DNA of 6,371 bases from Thermoplasmata archaeon (GCA_021831005.1 JAKBNO010000102.1:1-6371); one strand, 5' to 3'. Numbered from the stretch's first letter, positions 1 through 5,784 are shown. Numbers and translations: made by a program. The notes: a model not told the origin generated them from the sequence alone.

Positions 1-2
1 GA

Positions 3-77
3 CGCCCGAGCTGGGATTCGAACCCAGGTCTGAGGCTCCGCAGGCCTCTAGGATAATCCAAACTACCCCACTCGGGC
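3..77 (-). tRNA. tRNA-Arg, anticodon GCG
   Basis: Read on the minus strand this folds as a complete cloverleaf. The 7-bp acceptor stem is GCCCGAG/CTCGGGC. The D-arm contains the invariant A14 and G18-G19. The anticodon stem GAGGC/GCCTC closes a CTGCGGA loop, so the anticodon is GCG, which decodes CGC and, by wobble, CGU. The T-stem CTGGG/CCCAG encloses TTCGAAT. The discriminator base is G. No CCA tail is encoded (TC follows), so it must be added after transcription, as in many archaea. There is no intron. The first 15 nt of the tRNA also encode the last codons and the stop of the Pcc1-like gene on the same strand. Because position 36 is G rather than U, this tRNA is not expected to be a substrate for the t6A modification made by KEOPS. 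Confidence 0.95.
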
Positions 78-290
78 ATCAAGGCTTTCGGATACCTTTT
101 CTAGGTATAAGATAGATTCCAAGAACTCGTTGATGGTCTTCCTCACGTCGTTCGTTTGACCTGACACGGAACACGAATACCCATCTTTCGTCTTCTTACA
201 CTTTATGTATCTCGCGTGATCAGCACTTATTGCCCTTATGATGTTGTCTGCGTCGGCTCCTTTCAGCTTCAACCTGACTTCAATTTCCAG
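63..290 (-). CDS. KEOPS complex Pcc1-like subunit
   Basis: This small protein has the size (69-75 residues) and strand-helix pattern of archaeal Pcc1: an N-terminal amphipathic strand, a DADNIIRAI helix, a strand around YSCSVSG, and a C-terminal helix (VRKTINEFLESILYLEKV). Pcc1 is the dimerising subunit of KEOPS, which works with Kae1, Bud32 and Cgi121 in making t6A37 on ANN-decoding tRNAs in the cytoplasm. The start is uncertain because there is no in-frame ATG or GTG. TTG at 272 gives 69 residues. I chose CTG at 290 (75 residues) because it sits 9 nt after a GGAG on the minus strand and adds EIEVRL, which completes the first amphipathic strand; an ATT at 284 is a third option. With the CTG start the gene overlaps the end of the aSelBL gene by 11 nt. 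Its TAG stop lies inside tRNA-Arg. Assignment rests on pattern resemblance, not alignment. Confidence 0.65.
   Translation of the reverse strand: MEIEVRLKLKGADADNIIRAISADHARYIKCKKTKDGYSCSVSGQTNDVRKTINEFLESILYLEKVSESLDARVG
105..112 (-). promoter_or_regulatory. Candidate TATA box for tRNA-Arg, inside the Pcc1-like gene
   Basis: On the minus strand the motif TCTTATAC is centred about 31 nt upstream of the mature tRNA 5' end. A start about 26 nt downstream of the box would give a leader of only a few nucleotides, typical for archaeal tRNA genes. The box lies within the coding sequence of the Pcc1-like gene, so the tRNA could be expressed independently of it. This is motif and spacing evidence only. 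Confidence 0.4.
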
Positions 291-1227
291 GTTTCCCAGC
301 TCCTATTACTCTCGGACTCGAGTTGAGAGAAGTTATCGAGAATATTTCGTCTATTATGGGTACCTTTTTGTCGACATCTATCAGATATTTTCCTTCTGAG
401 ATGTCAGAGATTTCAGCATTGATATTGTTGAAAAGGAAGTTCAGCTGAATCTTTTCCCCAACGGAGGGCACCACTTTCACCGTTGGATTTGTTCTGACTT
501 CAAGCTGTATACTCTCAGTGAATTCCACCCCTTCTTTGGAGTAGAGAATGGTACCCTTTGGCACATCATCCACCTCGACGTTCCTGTAGGCAAGTCCTAC
601 CCTCGAGAATGGTTCTGCCGTTTCCATGTCAACGTCCATTATTTGTATGCTTTTTATATCGACCGTCTTGCCAGAAGGGTATGCTTTCATGACCATGTGT
701 TTCTTGATTTGTCCTCCCAATAAGAAGCCAAGGCTGACGGTACCAACTCCCTTCACTTGGAAGCTCTGGTCCAACACGACTAGGTTTTCCTGCTTTGCTG
801 GGGTCACTGGGAGAAGTGAAAATCTTTCAACATCTTCGTACTTTTGACTCATGGCGTCAACGGAGATTCCCATCGCGCCTGCTATCTTTTGTATGTGTTC
901 CAACACCTGCGGTACCGCTATTACACCAAGATTCTTTATCCCATGATAATCAAGCGTGAGAAGGAATTCTCCCACACTCTTGTCCAGTTCATTCACTGCC
1001 AGAATTGCCTTATTGGAAACAGACGCAGCATTAAGTAGCGTCTGTATTCTCTCTGGGAATTTGAATGGATAGAGAAACGTAATTTCGTTGCCGGATATCT
1101 TGGTGTTGTAAAATCTTATATCCGTCTCAGATCCCTTTTTCGCGAGAGACTTAAGGATGTCTTCGTCACCGTAGAACAAAACTGTTTGATTCACAAGTTT
1201 AGAATTCACTGCTTTTATATATTTCAT
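280..1227 (-). CDS. SelB-like elongation factor relative (aSelBL) with degenerate GTPase domain
   Basis: The 315-residue protein has the architecture of SelB/EF-Tu domains I-III without the SelB C-terminal domain that binds SECIS RNA. Residues 1-140 are a relic G domain. The segment from about 50 to 104 follows the SelB pattern around the DxPGH region and beyond (PERIQTLLNAASVSNKAILAV, then LDYHGIKNLGVIAV), but the key motifs are gone: there is no GxxxxGK[ST] P-loop in residues 10-35, no DxxG (YPFKFP stands there), and NKxD is replaced by VPQV at 105-108. Residues 150-230 are a well preserved beta-barrel domain II (DQSFQVKGVGTVSLGFLLGG, DIKSIQIMDVD, RVGLAYRNVE). Residues 235-315 match domain III. 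This fits the described archaeal aSelBL family, for which aminoacyl-tRNA and ribosome binding have been proposed. Its actual role is unknown. The ATG overlaps the PadR stop as ATGA and has no Shine-Dalgarno sequence, so translation is probably coupled. Confidence 0.85.
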   Translation of the reverse strand: MKYIKAVNSKLVNQTVLFYGDEDILKSLAKKGSETDIRFYNTKISGNEITFLYPFKFPERIQTLLNAASVSNKAILAVNELDKSVGEFLLTLDYHGIKNLGVIAVPQVLEHIQKIAGAMGISVDAMSQKYEDVERFSLLPVTPAKQENLVVLDQSFQVKGVGTVSLGFLLGGQIKKHMVMKAYPSGKTVDIKSIQIMDVDMETAEPFSRVGLAYRNVEVDDVPKGTILYSKEGVEFTESIQLEVRTNPTVKVVPSVGEKIQLNFLFNNINAEISDISEGKYLIDVDKKVPIIDEIFSITSLNSSPRVIGAGKPGN

Positions 1228-1610
1228 TCGTTTTTGTAAGAGGGTGTCAATTCCGGTCCTTCTTTCCCTCTGCCTGAATTTGAATTTACAAATCCAATGA
1301 TCTCTTCTATTGTGGGCAATGCCACTTCCATACTCTTTACCTGTTCCCGGAGATACTGCTTGCCTTCGCTGCTTATTTCGTAATACTTCCTGTTTTTCCC
1401 TTCCTGACGTTTTCCCCTGTTCTTTACCAGTCCCCTTATCTCCATGTTCCTCAAAACCGAGTAGATTTCTCCGTTTGAGAGTTTCACCCCTAGTCCCCTA
1501 TTGACTTCTTTTTCCAGGTTATACCCATAACCAGGTTCATTCCAGAGTGCCCTCAACACTATCAGTGAAATGAATCCTTTGAAAGTTCTTCCTCTCTTCT
1601 CCTCTTTCAT
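1224..1610 (-). CDS. PadR-family transcriptional regulator
   Basis: This is a winged-helix DNA-binding protein of 128 residues. The PadR signature is clear: LIVLRALWNEPGYGYNLEKEV, then LSNGEIYSVLRNMEIRGLV (the recognition helix region), then GKNRKYYEISSEGKQYL for the wing. A helical stretch after residue 85 would be the dimerisation helix, followed by a short polar tail. PadR proteins mostly repress efflux or stress genes and often their own gene. A TTG lies directly before the ATG (1613-1611), but I prefer the ATG at 1610 because it lies about 30 bp from a good TATA box, consistent with a leaderless transcript. The gene follows an ABC exporter pair on the same strand, a common PadR setting, and its stop overlaps the start of the aSelBL gene. 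Family assignment is secure; the effector and targets are unknown. Confidence 0.93.
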   Translation of the reverse strand: MKEEKRGRTFKGFISLIVLRALWNEPGYGYNLEKEVNRGLGVKLSNGEIYSVLRNMEIRGLVKNRGKRQEGKNRKYYEISSEGKQYLREQVKSMEVALPTIEEIIGFVNSNSGRGKEGPELTPSYKNE

Positions 1611-1632
1611 CAATGCTATTGACTCAACTATC

Positions 1633-1645
1633 TATAATATATAAG
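1633..1645 (-). promoter_or_regulatory. TATA box for the PadR-aSelBL-Pcc1 unit
   Basis: The minus-strand sequence TTATATATTATA is centred about 28 bp before the PadR ATG at 1610. Archaeal transcription starts roughly 25 bp downstream of the box, so the predicted start falls at or within a few bases of the ATG, giving a leaderless mRNA. No Shine-Dalgarno motif precedes the ATG, which agrees. It lies in the only real gap (64 bp) between the exporter genes and PadR. Confidence 0.65.
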
Positions 1646-1654
1646 GTTGAATCC

Positions 1655-1665
1655 GGTCAGTGACC
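1655..1665. repeat. Short palindrome GGTCA-N-TGACC beside the PadR promoter
   Basis: An 11-bp perfect inverted repeat with 5-bp arms and a single central base lies about 10 bp upstream of the PadR TATA box and 9 bp after the stop codon of the permease gene. It could be an operator for PadR or another regulator, or a weak hairpin at the end of the exporter transcript; no T-tract follows it on the minus strand. The common PadR operator pattern ATGT-N8-ACAT is not present here. A palindrome this short can arise by chance. Confidence 0.3.
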
Positions 1666-1674
1666 TTTTTGGTT

Positions 1675-2418
1675 TTAATTCTCTCTCCACCTTGATCTCT
1701 TGAGGGCTAAATAAGTAAGGGCACCCGTTATGGCGAGTAACACTATCCAAGCTATTGAAAATCCTACAACTCCCGGGTTAAAGAAACCGGTCTGGCTCTG
1801 TGCGATTTCGGATGCATAAGTAGTCGGCGAAAGGTATGCCAGATACCTGTATGGATATGGGATGTAAGTTATGGGGTAGTAGACTGGTGGAATGGTGGTC
1901 AACAGGGGGGATAAGATACCAGAAAATCCCCAGGACTGTATGATATCCGAAGTAAATGTGGACAAGAAGAATCCAAGTGAAATCGAGAAGGTGAAAATCG
2001 TTGCCATATCTAGGAAGATGATGAGCCCTCCTAGCAGTGTTATCTTTACAAAAATCAGGTTCAAAACAACCAGAAACGCGAGTGTTGGAATAGAATAAAC
2101 AATCTCCGATATCGCCATTCCCACTATGTAAACCAGAGAGGTAGTGGGGGAACTGACTATCATGTCTTGTAATCTCATGTCATTCTTCAGGTGGGATAAG
2201 TCCTGCTGGAGTGAAGTCCCGCTCGAAACCATGTTCATGATAAGTGCACCCACAGCAGCGACAGGTAGAAGTGCCCCTTTGCTTGCAAACGTGACCACTG
2301 CCAGAATGGCTAGCGGTGCCAGAAGCGTATTTATCAGTACAACGGGGTAGTTTATCATTGCATACACAGAATTGACAAGTACCGAGGCGAGTACTTGGCT
2401 ACCAATCTTCCTTTTCAT
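1675..2418 (-). CDS. ABC-2 type exporter, membrane subunit
   Basis: The 247-residue protein is strongly hydrophobic, with about six predicted membrane segments near residues 22-44, 50-66, 94-124 (one long or two short), 128-156, 163-182 and 216-238. It has a short cytoplasmic N-terminus (MKRKIGSQ) and a basic C-terminus (KRSRWREN). The charged stretch QQDLSHLKNDMRLQDM (71-86) between the second and third segments is where ABC-2 permeases place the coupling helix that meets the ATPase, and LSPTTYASEIAQ (196-207) matches the conserved motif before the last segment. Its ATG overlaps the end of the ATPase gene by 20 nt and is preceded by AGGAAGGAGAG on the minus strand, a strong ribosome binding site. 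It would pair with the ATPase as a half-size exporter dimer. The substrate cannot be told from sequence. Confidence 0.9.
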   Translation of the reverse strand: MKRKIGSQVLASVLVNSVYAMINYPVVLINTLLAPLAILAVVTFASKGALLPVAAVGALIMNMVSSGTSLQQDLSHLKNDMRLQDMIVSSPTTSLVYIVGMAISEIVYSIPTLAFLVVLNLIFVKITLLGGLIIFLDMATIFTFSISLGFFLSTFTSDIIQSWGFSGILSPLLTTIPPVYYPITYIPYPYRYLAYLSPTTYASEIAQSQTGFFNPGVVGFSIAWIVLLAITGALTYLALKRSRWREN

Positions 2419-3313
2419 TCTCTCCTTCCTCCCCTCCGAGGTACTGTTCGAAAATGTTGCTGAGAGATGCCTCCTCGACTGTGAACTTCATCTTGTTCGT
2501 CACCAGATACGGCACAAGCCCGTAGATCTTCGTCGCAGAACCATAAACGAACGTCTCCTTTTCTGAAACGGGGTGGACCTGTAGTTCATTGTCTTCTATC
2601 TTGAAATTATCTGAATAGACTTTTAGAACGTAGGGAAGTTTCACTTTGGACCTCAAGTCATCGATCTTCCCAATGTCGACTAGCTTCCCGCTGTCGAGAA
2701 TCATTATCTGGTCCCCGAGTATTTCAGCCTCTTCCAGGTAGTGAGTCGTCAGGATTATCAGTCTATCCTTCTTCATCTTGGAAAGCAGCTGCCAGAGCTC
2801 TTTTCTGGAAAGATAATCAAGCCCGGTCGTGGGTTCATCGAGAAAAACTATAGGGGCCTCGCTGGATATGACAGTAGCTACCATCAACTTCCTCTTCTGA
2901 CCTCCGGAGAGTTTTCTGCTCTTCACACTTTCTTTTCCTTCTAGGCCGAGTTCTCTGAGTGCTTCCTTCCCTTTCTCGTTGGCTTCCCTGTAAGAATAGC
3001 CTCTCCACATCAGGTAGGAGCTGACTGTTTGCAAGGGCGTCAGCCACGGAAGTGGGCGCGCTTCCTGGGGAACCACCGCTATTTGTTGTCTCACCTCTAT
3101 TGCCTGGCTCACCACGTCCATTTCGTTGATGAACCCGCTTCCAGAAGTCGGCATCAACTCTGTGGACATGATCCTGACAAAGGTAGTTTTCCCTGCCCCA
3201 TTTCTCCCAATTATGGAAAAGATACCGTTAAGACTCAGGTCCAGGGTCAGGTTCTCCAGAGCGATGTACTTCTTTTCGTACGTCTTCGAGAGATCAGAAG
3301 TTTGAATTCTCAT
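2399..3313 (-). CDS. ABC exporter ATP-binding subunit
   Basis: All nucleotide-binding-domain motifs are present and intact in this 304-residue protein: Walker A GRNGAGKT at 36-43, Q-loop Gln83 in VVPQE, signature LSGGQ at 135-139, Walker B IVFLDE at 155-160, D-loop GLD at 164-166, and switch His191 in TTHYLEEAE. The core ends near residue 215. A C-terminal extension of about 80 residues, common in the DrrA/CcmA-like class of exporter ATPases, finishes with an acidic tail (GGEEGENEKEDW). It powers the ABC-2 permease encoded next. The ATG at 3313 has a GAAGGTAG ribosome binding site just upstream and lies 29 nt after the mrp stop with no clear TATA box between, so it is probably cotranscribed with mrp. 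The substrate is unknown; drug, lipid or peptide export are all possible. Confidence 0.97.
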   Translation of the reverse strand: MRIQTSDLSKTYEKKYIALENLTLDLSLNGIFSIIGRNGAGKTTFVRIMSTELMPTSGSGFINEMDVVSQAIEVRQQIAVVPQEARPLPWLTPLQTVSSYLMWRGYSYREANEKGKEALRELGLEGKESVKSRKLSGGQKRKLMVATVISSEAPIVFLDEPTTGLDYLSRKELWQLLSKMKKDRLIILTTHYLEEAEILGDQIMILDSGKLVDIGKIDDLRSKVKLPYVLKVYSDNFKIEDNELQVHPVSEKETFVYGSATKIYGLVPYLVTNKMKFTVEEASLSNIFEQYLGGEEGENEKEDW

Positions 3314-3342
3314 CTTCTACCTTCTTATCGCGGTGCCTCACT

Positions 3343-4212
3343 CTATGATGATTCAGACTTTCTTACAATCCCCGGGTATTTCAGGACTTCGTCCACGATC
3401 GACCTAAAACTCTTTGAACTGCTGCTCTCAGGGTGAGATAGCACCATAGGAGTGCCGTCATCGCCGTCTTCGACTACGGATGGCTCCAATGGCATGGAAC
3501 CAAGGAAGTTTATGCCAAACTCCCTTGCAATGTTTTCCCCCGACCCCTTCTTGAAGATATATGTCGTCTTTCCACAGTGGGGGCACACGAATCCGCTCAT
3601 ATTTTCGACGAGTCCGATCACGGGGGCGTTTAGCTGTTTGGCGAAATTGATTGCTTTCCTGACATCTATCATGGCTACTTCCTGAGGAGTCCCTACTATC
3701 ACAAATCCAGTCACCTTTGGAATTAACTGAACGATAGAAAGAGCCTCATCTCCCGTCCCGGGTGGAAGATCGAATATAAGAAAATCAAGTTTCTCCCAGG
3801 CAATGTCCTTCACGAACTGTTCTATCATTTTGTGTTTCAGGGCACCCCTCCATATGACAGGGGTGTCTCTCGATGGAAGGAAGTATTCTATTGAGATGAC
3901 CCTCAGGTTGTTGCTATAATTGACAGGGACGATTTTCTTATCATCGTTCATGACTGGTTTATCATCCACCAAGCCAAGCATCTGTGGAATGTCTGGTCCA
4001 TGCATATCCGCGTCCACGAGCCCAACCTGAAACCCTCTTTCAGACAATTCTACTGCCAGATTCGCTGAAACAGTGGATTTTCCCACTCCACCTTTACCGC
4101 TCATTACCACCAGCACATTGCTGATGTTCTTGATGTTCTCGTTCTCCGTGCTAATCTTGAAATCTACCGGAGCTTTTGGAGGAGGTTGATTAACTTTTAT
4201 AGATCCAGGCAC
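3343..4212 (-). CDS. Mrp/Nbp35-family Fe-S cluster carrier ATPase
   Basis: This 289-residue protein is a deviant-Walker P-loop ATPase of the Mrp/Nbp35/ApbC family, which binds a bridging Fe-S cluster as a homodimer and passes it to apo-proteins in the cytoplasm. Visible motifs are SGKGGVGKST at 38-47 (with the deviant-Walker signature lysine), VDADMHGPDIP at 66-76, DLPPGTGD at 148-155, GTPQEVAMID at 174-183, ENMSGFVCPHC at 203-213 with cluster ligands Cys210 and Cys213, and GSGENIAREF at 223-232. The length is normal for archaeal members lacking the DUF59 domain; the first 30 residues are a variable proline- and lysine-containing lead. The start is GTG at 4212, preceded by tandem GGTGAA motifs. 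It heads a minus-strand run with the ABC exporter genes and is divergent from the surface-protein gene. A functional tie to the exporter is not implied by the sequence. Confidence 0.97.
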   Translation of the reverse strand: MPGSIKVNQPPPKAPVDFKISTENENIKNISNVLVVMSGKGGVGKSTVSANLAVELSERGFQVGLVDADMHGPDIPQMLGLVDDKPVMNDDKKIVPVNYSNNLRVISIEYFLPSRDTPVIWRGALKHKMIEQFVKDIAWEKLDFLIFDLPPGTGDEALSIVQLIPKVTGFVIVGTPQEVAMIDVRKAINFAKQLNAPVIGLVENMSGFVCPHCGKTTYIFKKGSGENIAREFGINFLGSMPLEPSVVEDGDDGTPMVLSHPESSSSKSFRSIVDEVLKYPGIVRKSESS

Positions 4213-4227
4213 AATTTCACCTTCACC
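4213..4227 (-). promoter_or_regulatory. Ribosome binding site of mrp (tandem GGTGAA)
   Basis: On the minus strand two GGTGAA units lie back to back, followed by ATT and the GTG start. GGTGA is complementary to the archaeal 16S rRNA 3' end. The spacings from the two copies are about 4 and 10 nt, bracketing the usual optimum. This decides the GTG start in the absence of an ATG and implies a real 5' leader for mrp, in contrast to the leaderless gene on the other side. Confidence 0.6.
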
Positions 4228-4285
4228 TTTATCGACGCAACTAATAATAACTCTTCTTCACCATTTCGAATTTTGTATCAGATAG

Positions 4286-4297
4286 CTTTAATATAGA
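4286..4297 (+). promoter_or_regulatory. TATA box of the surface-protein gene, possibly bidirectional
   Basis: The sequence TTTAATATAG is centred about 24 bp before the ATG at 4315. The predicted transcription start falls at the ATG, and no Shine-Dalgarno sequence precedes it, so the mRNA is probably leaderless. Read on the other strand the same site (CTATATTAAAG) could start mrp transcription near 4265, giving a leader of about 50 nt that includes the mrp ribosome binding site. A second AT-rich candidate for mrp, TTATTATTAG on the minus strand at 4241-4250, would leave almost no leader. Confidence 0.55.
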
Positions 4298-4310
4298 TTT
4301 GATATTCAAA
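4298..4310. repeat. Palindrome TTTGA-TAT-TCAAA between TATA box and start codon
   Basis: A perfect inverted repeat with 5-bp arms around TAT fills the space between the TATA box and the ATG of the surface-protein gene. A protein bound here would block transcription start, so an operator is possible. The AT-rich content makes a chance palindrome fairly likely. Confidence 0.25.
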
Positions 4311-4314
4311 ATAA

Positions 4315-5784
4315 ATGAGATACCTCGCCGTTGCGTTAATAGTGGCTTCCCTGATGTTGCTTTCTGGGTTATCTCTGACTAGTGCATCTGGGATCAGCTC
4401 TGTAACCTCTTTCGACGATTACAACAGCACAACGAACGGTATTTCAAACTTCACTGTCCATGTCAACAGTCAGACGGTTGAGGTGTTAAAGTATTTCAAT
4501 GTCACTGGAACATCTTCTAGCTTAGCCCAACCATATGTTAACGACGACAGCATGACTTCCCTCTTTTGGCAGGGGTGGGGTAACGTCACTATCACACCAG
4601 CGATTTCTTTTTCTTCGGTAGGCAATTTTTCATACTCGTCGTCAGTCTTAGAATATGTGTATTTTTACCAATCAAACTATCTTGGAACACTATTTACGAC
4701 TGGTAAAATATCGGAAAGCGCGAATCAGCTTTCAATAAGTGGTTCGAGTTTCCTCCAACACTTTGCCATCTCGTACGTGAGTGCGCCAATATCCAACTTC
4801 AATTTTAGCCAAAATAGCATGCAATTCAACGGTTACTCTTTCATCGGTAACTACTCCAGCTTTGGCTATGCAAATGGTGAAATCAAGGACTACTCCTTAA
4901 TAAATCAAGACTCATCCGTTGCGATAATTTCAAACATTTCGAGTTCTGAAAGTACTCTCTTATCCTTCAGCACCAAAGATTTTTCGGTGCCCGGTAGTAC
5001 ATGCATTCTGGCTTCAGATGCACTATTCCCCACAATGTACCTCCAGGGATTTGATAGTTCTATTAACATAACTCTATCGGACGGATTCAGTTTCGGCACT
5101 TCGGATCGTGAATCGCCGCAGGTGGTTAATTCTAACTACGATCCATCCCCGCACTCCAACATCCCATTCTACGAAGAACACGTCTTCAAGATCAAAAGAG
5201 GAGCCGAAACACTGGGGTACGTGGACATATATGGCGGAGTGTCAATCGTAAACTCAACCCTTGAAGTGAATTCTCCAATAAGTTTTGTGTTGATAAGATT
5301 CCTCCCCTCATTCCATTCTACCAACGGTCAGCCCAACAACAGCAATGGCCATCTTGGTAACGCATCGACGGAAATATTCATAAACAACCAGGCTTATTTC
5401 GTTCCGTTTTCACCGAATGTGACGTCTCAAAACCTGTCTTTCGAACGCGGTATACTGGATTTCCAATTCATACAGAACAGTTCACAGAAGTTCGTAATTG
5501 TCATTCAGGGTAACTATTCAGTTTCGAGCTTCTCACTCAAGGGAGTGGGATCCAACGGCGGAAATTACACAGTGACTCGAACTGCGAACGAGACGATAAT
5601 CTCTTTTACCACCAATGGAACAGGTCAAGGCACCCTTTCCTTATCCGTTGTTCCTTTCGAAGGAACCTTTAGCAAAATGCCTCTAATCGGTCTGATAGTT
5701 TCGACGTCCGCATTGGTGGTAGTTGTCGGGTCACTGATAATTTATTCAAGGAAGAGATGGATCGAAAAAATCGAAAAAGAATAA
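4315..5784 (+). CDS. Secreted, membrane-anchored, heavily N-glycosylatable surface protein
   Basis: I do not recognise a family. The 489-residue protein starts with a signal peptide (MRYLAVALIV, hydrophobic to about residue 21, then LTSASG as a likely cleavage zone). A long Ser/Thr/Asn/aromatic-rich beta-type ectodomain follows. It ends with one membrane helix at about 455-477 and a short charged tail (SRKRWIEKIEKE). The topology is therefore type I: outside body, inside tail. I count 19 Asn-X-Ser/Thr sequons, all in the ectodomain, and a single cysteine (Cys230), so there are no internal disulfides. Glycan-covered surface proteins of this kind fit a wall-less acidophile. No catalytic motif, repeat unit or binding domain is evident. 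The ATG at 4315 lies 24 bp from a TATA box. The gene is divergent from mrp and 23 nt ahead of the next plus-strand gene. A role as adhesin, S-layer-like protein or binding protein cannot be separated. Confidence 0.85.
   Translation: MRYLAVALIVASLMLLSGLSLTSASGISSVTSFDDYNSTTNGISNFTVHVNSQTVEVLKYFNVTGTSSSLAQPYVNDDSMTSLFWQGWGNVTITPAISFSSVGNFSYSSSVLEYVYFYQSNYLGTLFTTGKISESANQLSISGSSFLQHFAISYVSAPISNFNFSQNSMQFNGYSFIGNYSSFGYANGEIKDYSLINQDSSVAIISNISSSESTLLSFSTKDFSVPGSTCILASDALFPTMYLQGFDSSINITLSDGFSFGTSDRESPQVVNSNYDPSPHSNIPFYEEHVFKIKRGAETLGYVDIYGGVSIVNSTLEVNSPISFVLIRFLPSFHSTNGQPNNSNGHLGNASTEIFINNQAYFVPFSPNVTSQNLSFERGILDFQFIQNSSQKFVIVIQGNYSVSSFSLKGVGSNGGNYTVTRTANETIISFTTNGTGQGTLSLSVVPFEGTFSKMPLIGLIVSTSALVVVVGSLIIYSRKRWIEKIEKE

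Noticed and set aside
626..1038. Two plus-strand frames opposite the SelB-like gene
   Set aside because: They are antisense to a convincing protein, without promoter, ribosome binding site or recognisable domain.
280..1227. Selenocysteine or pyrrolysine decoding suggested by a SelB relative
   Set aside because: The SECIS-binding domain is missing, no in-frame TGA or TAG recoding site is seen in any gene here, and the aSelBL family is known to occur in archaea using neither amino acid.
1654..1676. Intrinsic terminator after the permease gene
   Set aside because: The GGTCACTGACC hairpin on the minus strand is not followed by a T-tract; the only homopolymer (AAAAA) lies before it. An operator is at least as likely.
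2835..3047. Minus-strand 70-codon frame within the exporter ATPase gene
   Set aside because: It overlaps the Walker B and signature region of the ATPase in another frame and has an implausible Arg/Glu-rich composition.
3029..3436. Plus-strand open frame of 135 codons opposite the exporter ATPase and the end of mrp
   Set aside because: It is antisense to two genes with complete, well-known motifs, has an odd Cys/His/Arg-rich composition, and spans a gene boundary. It is a shadow frame.
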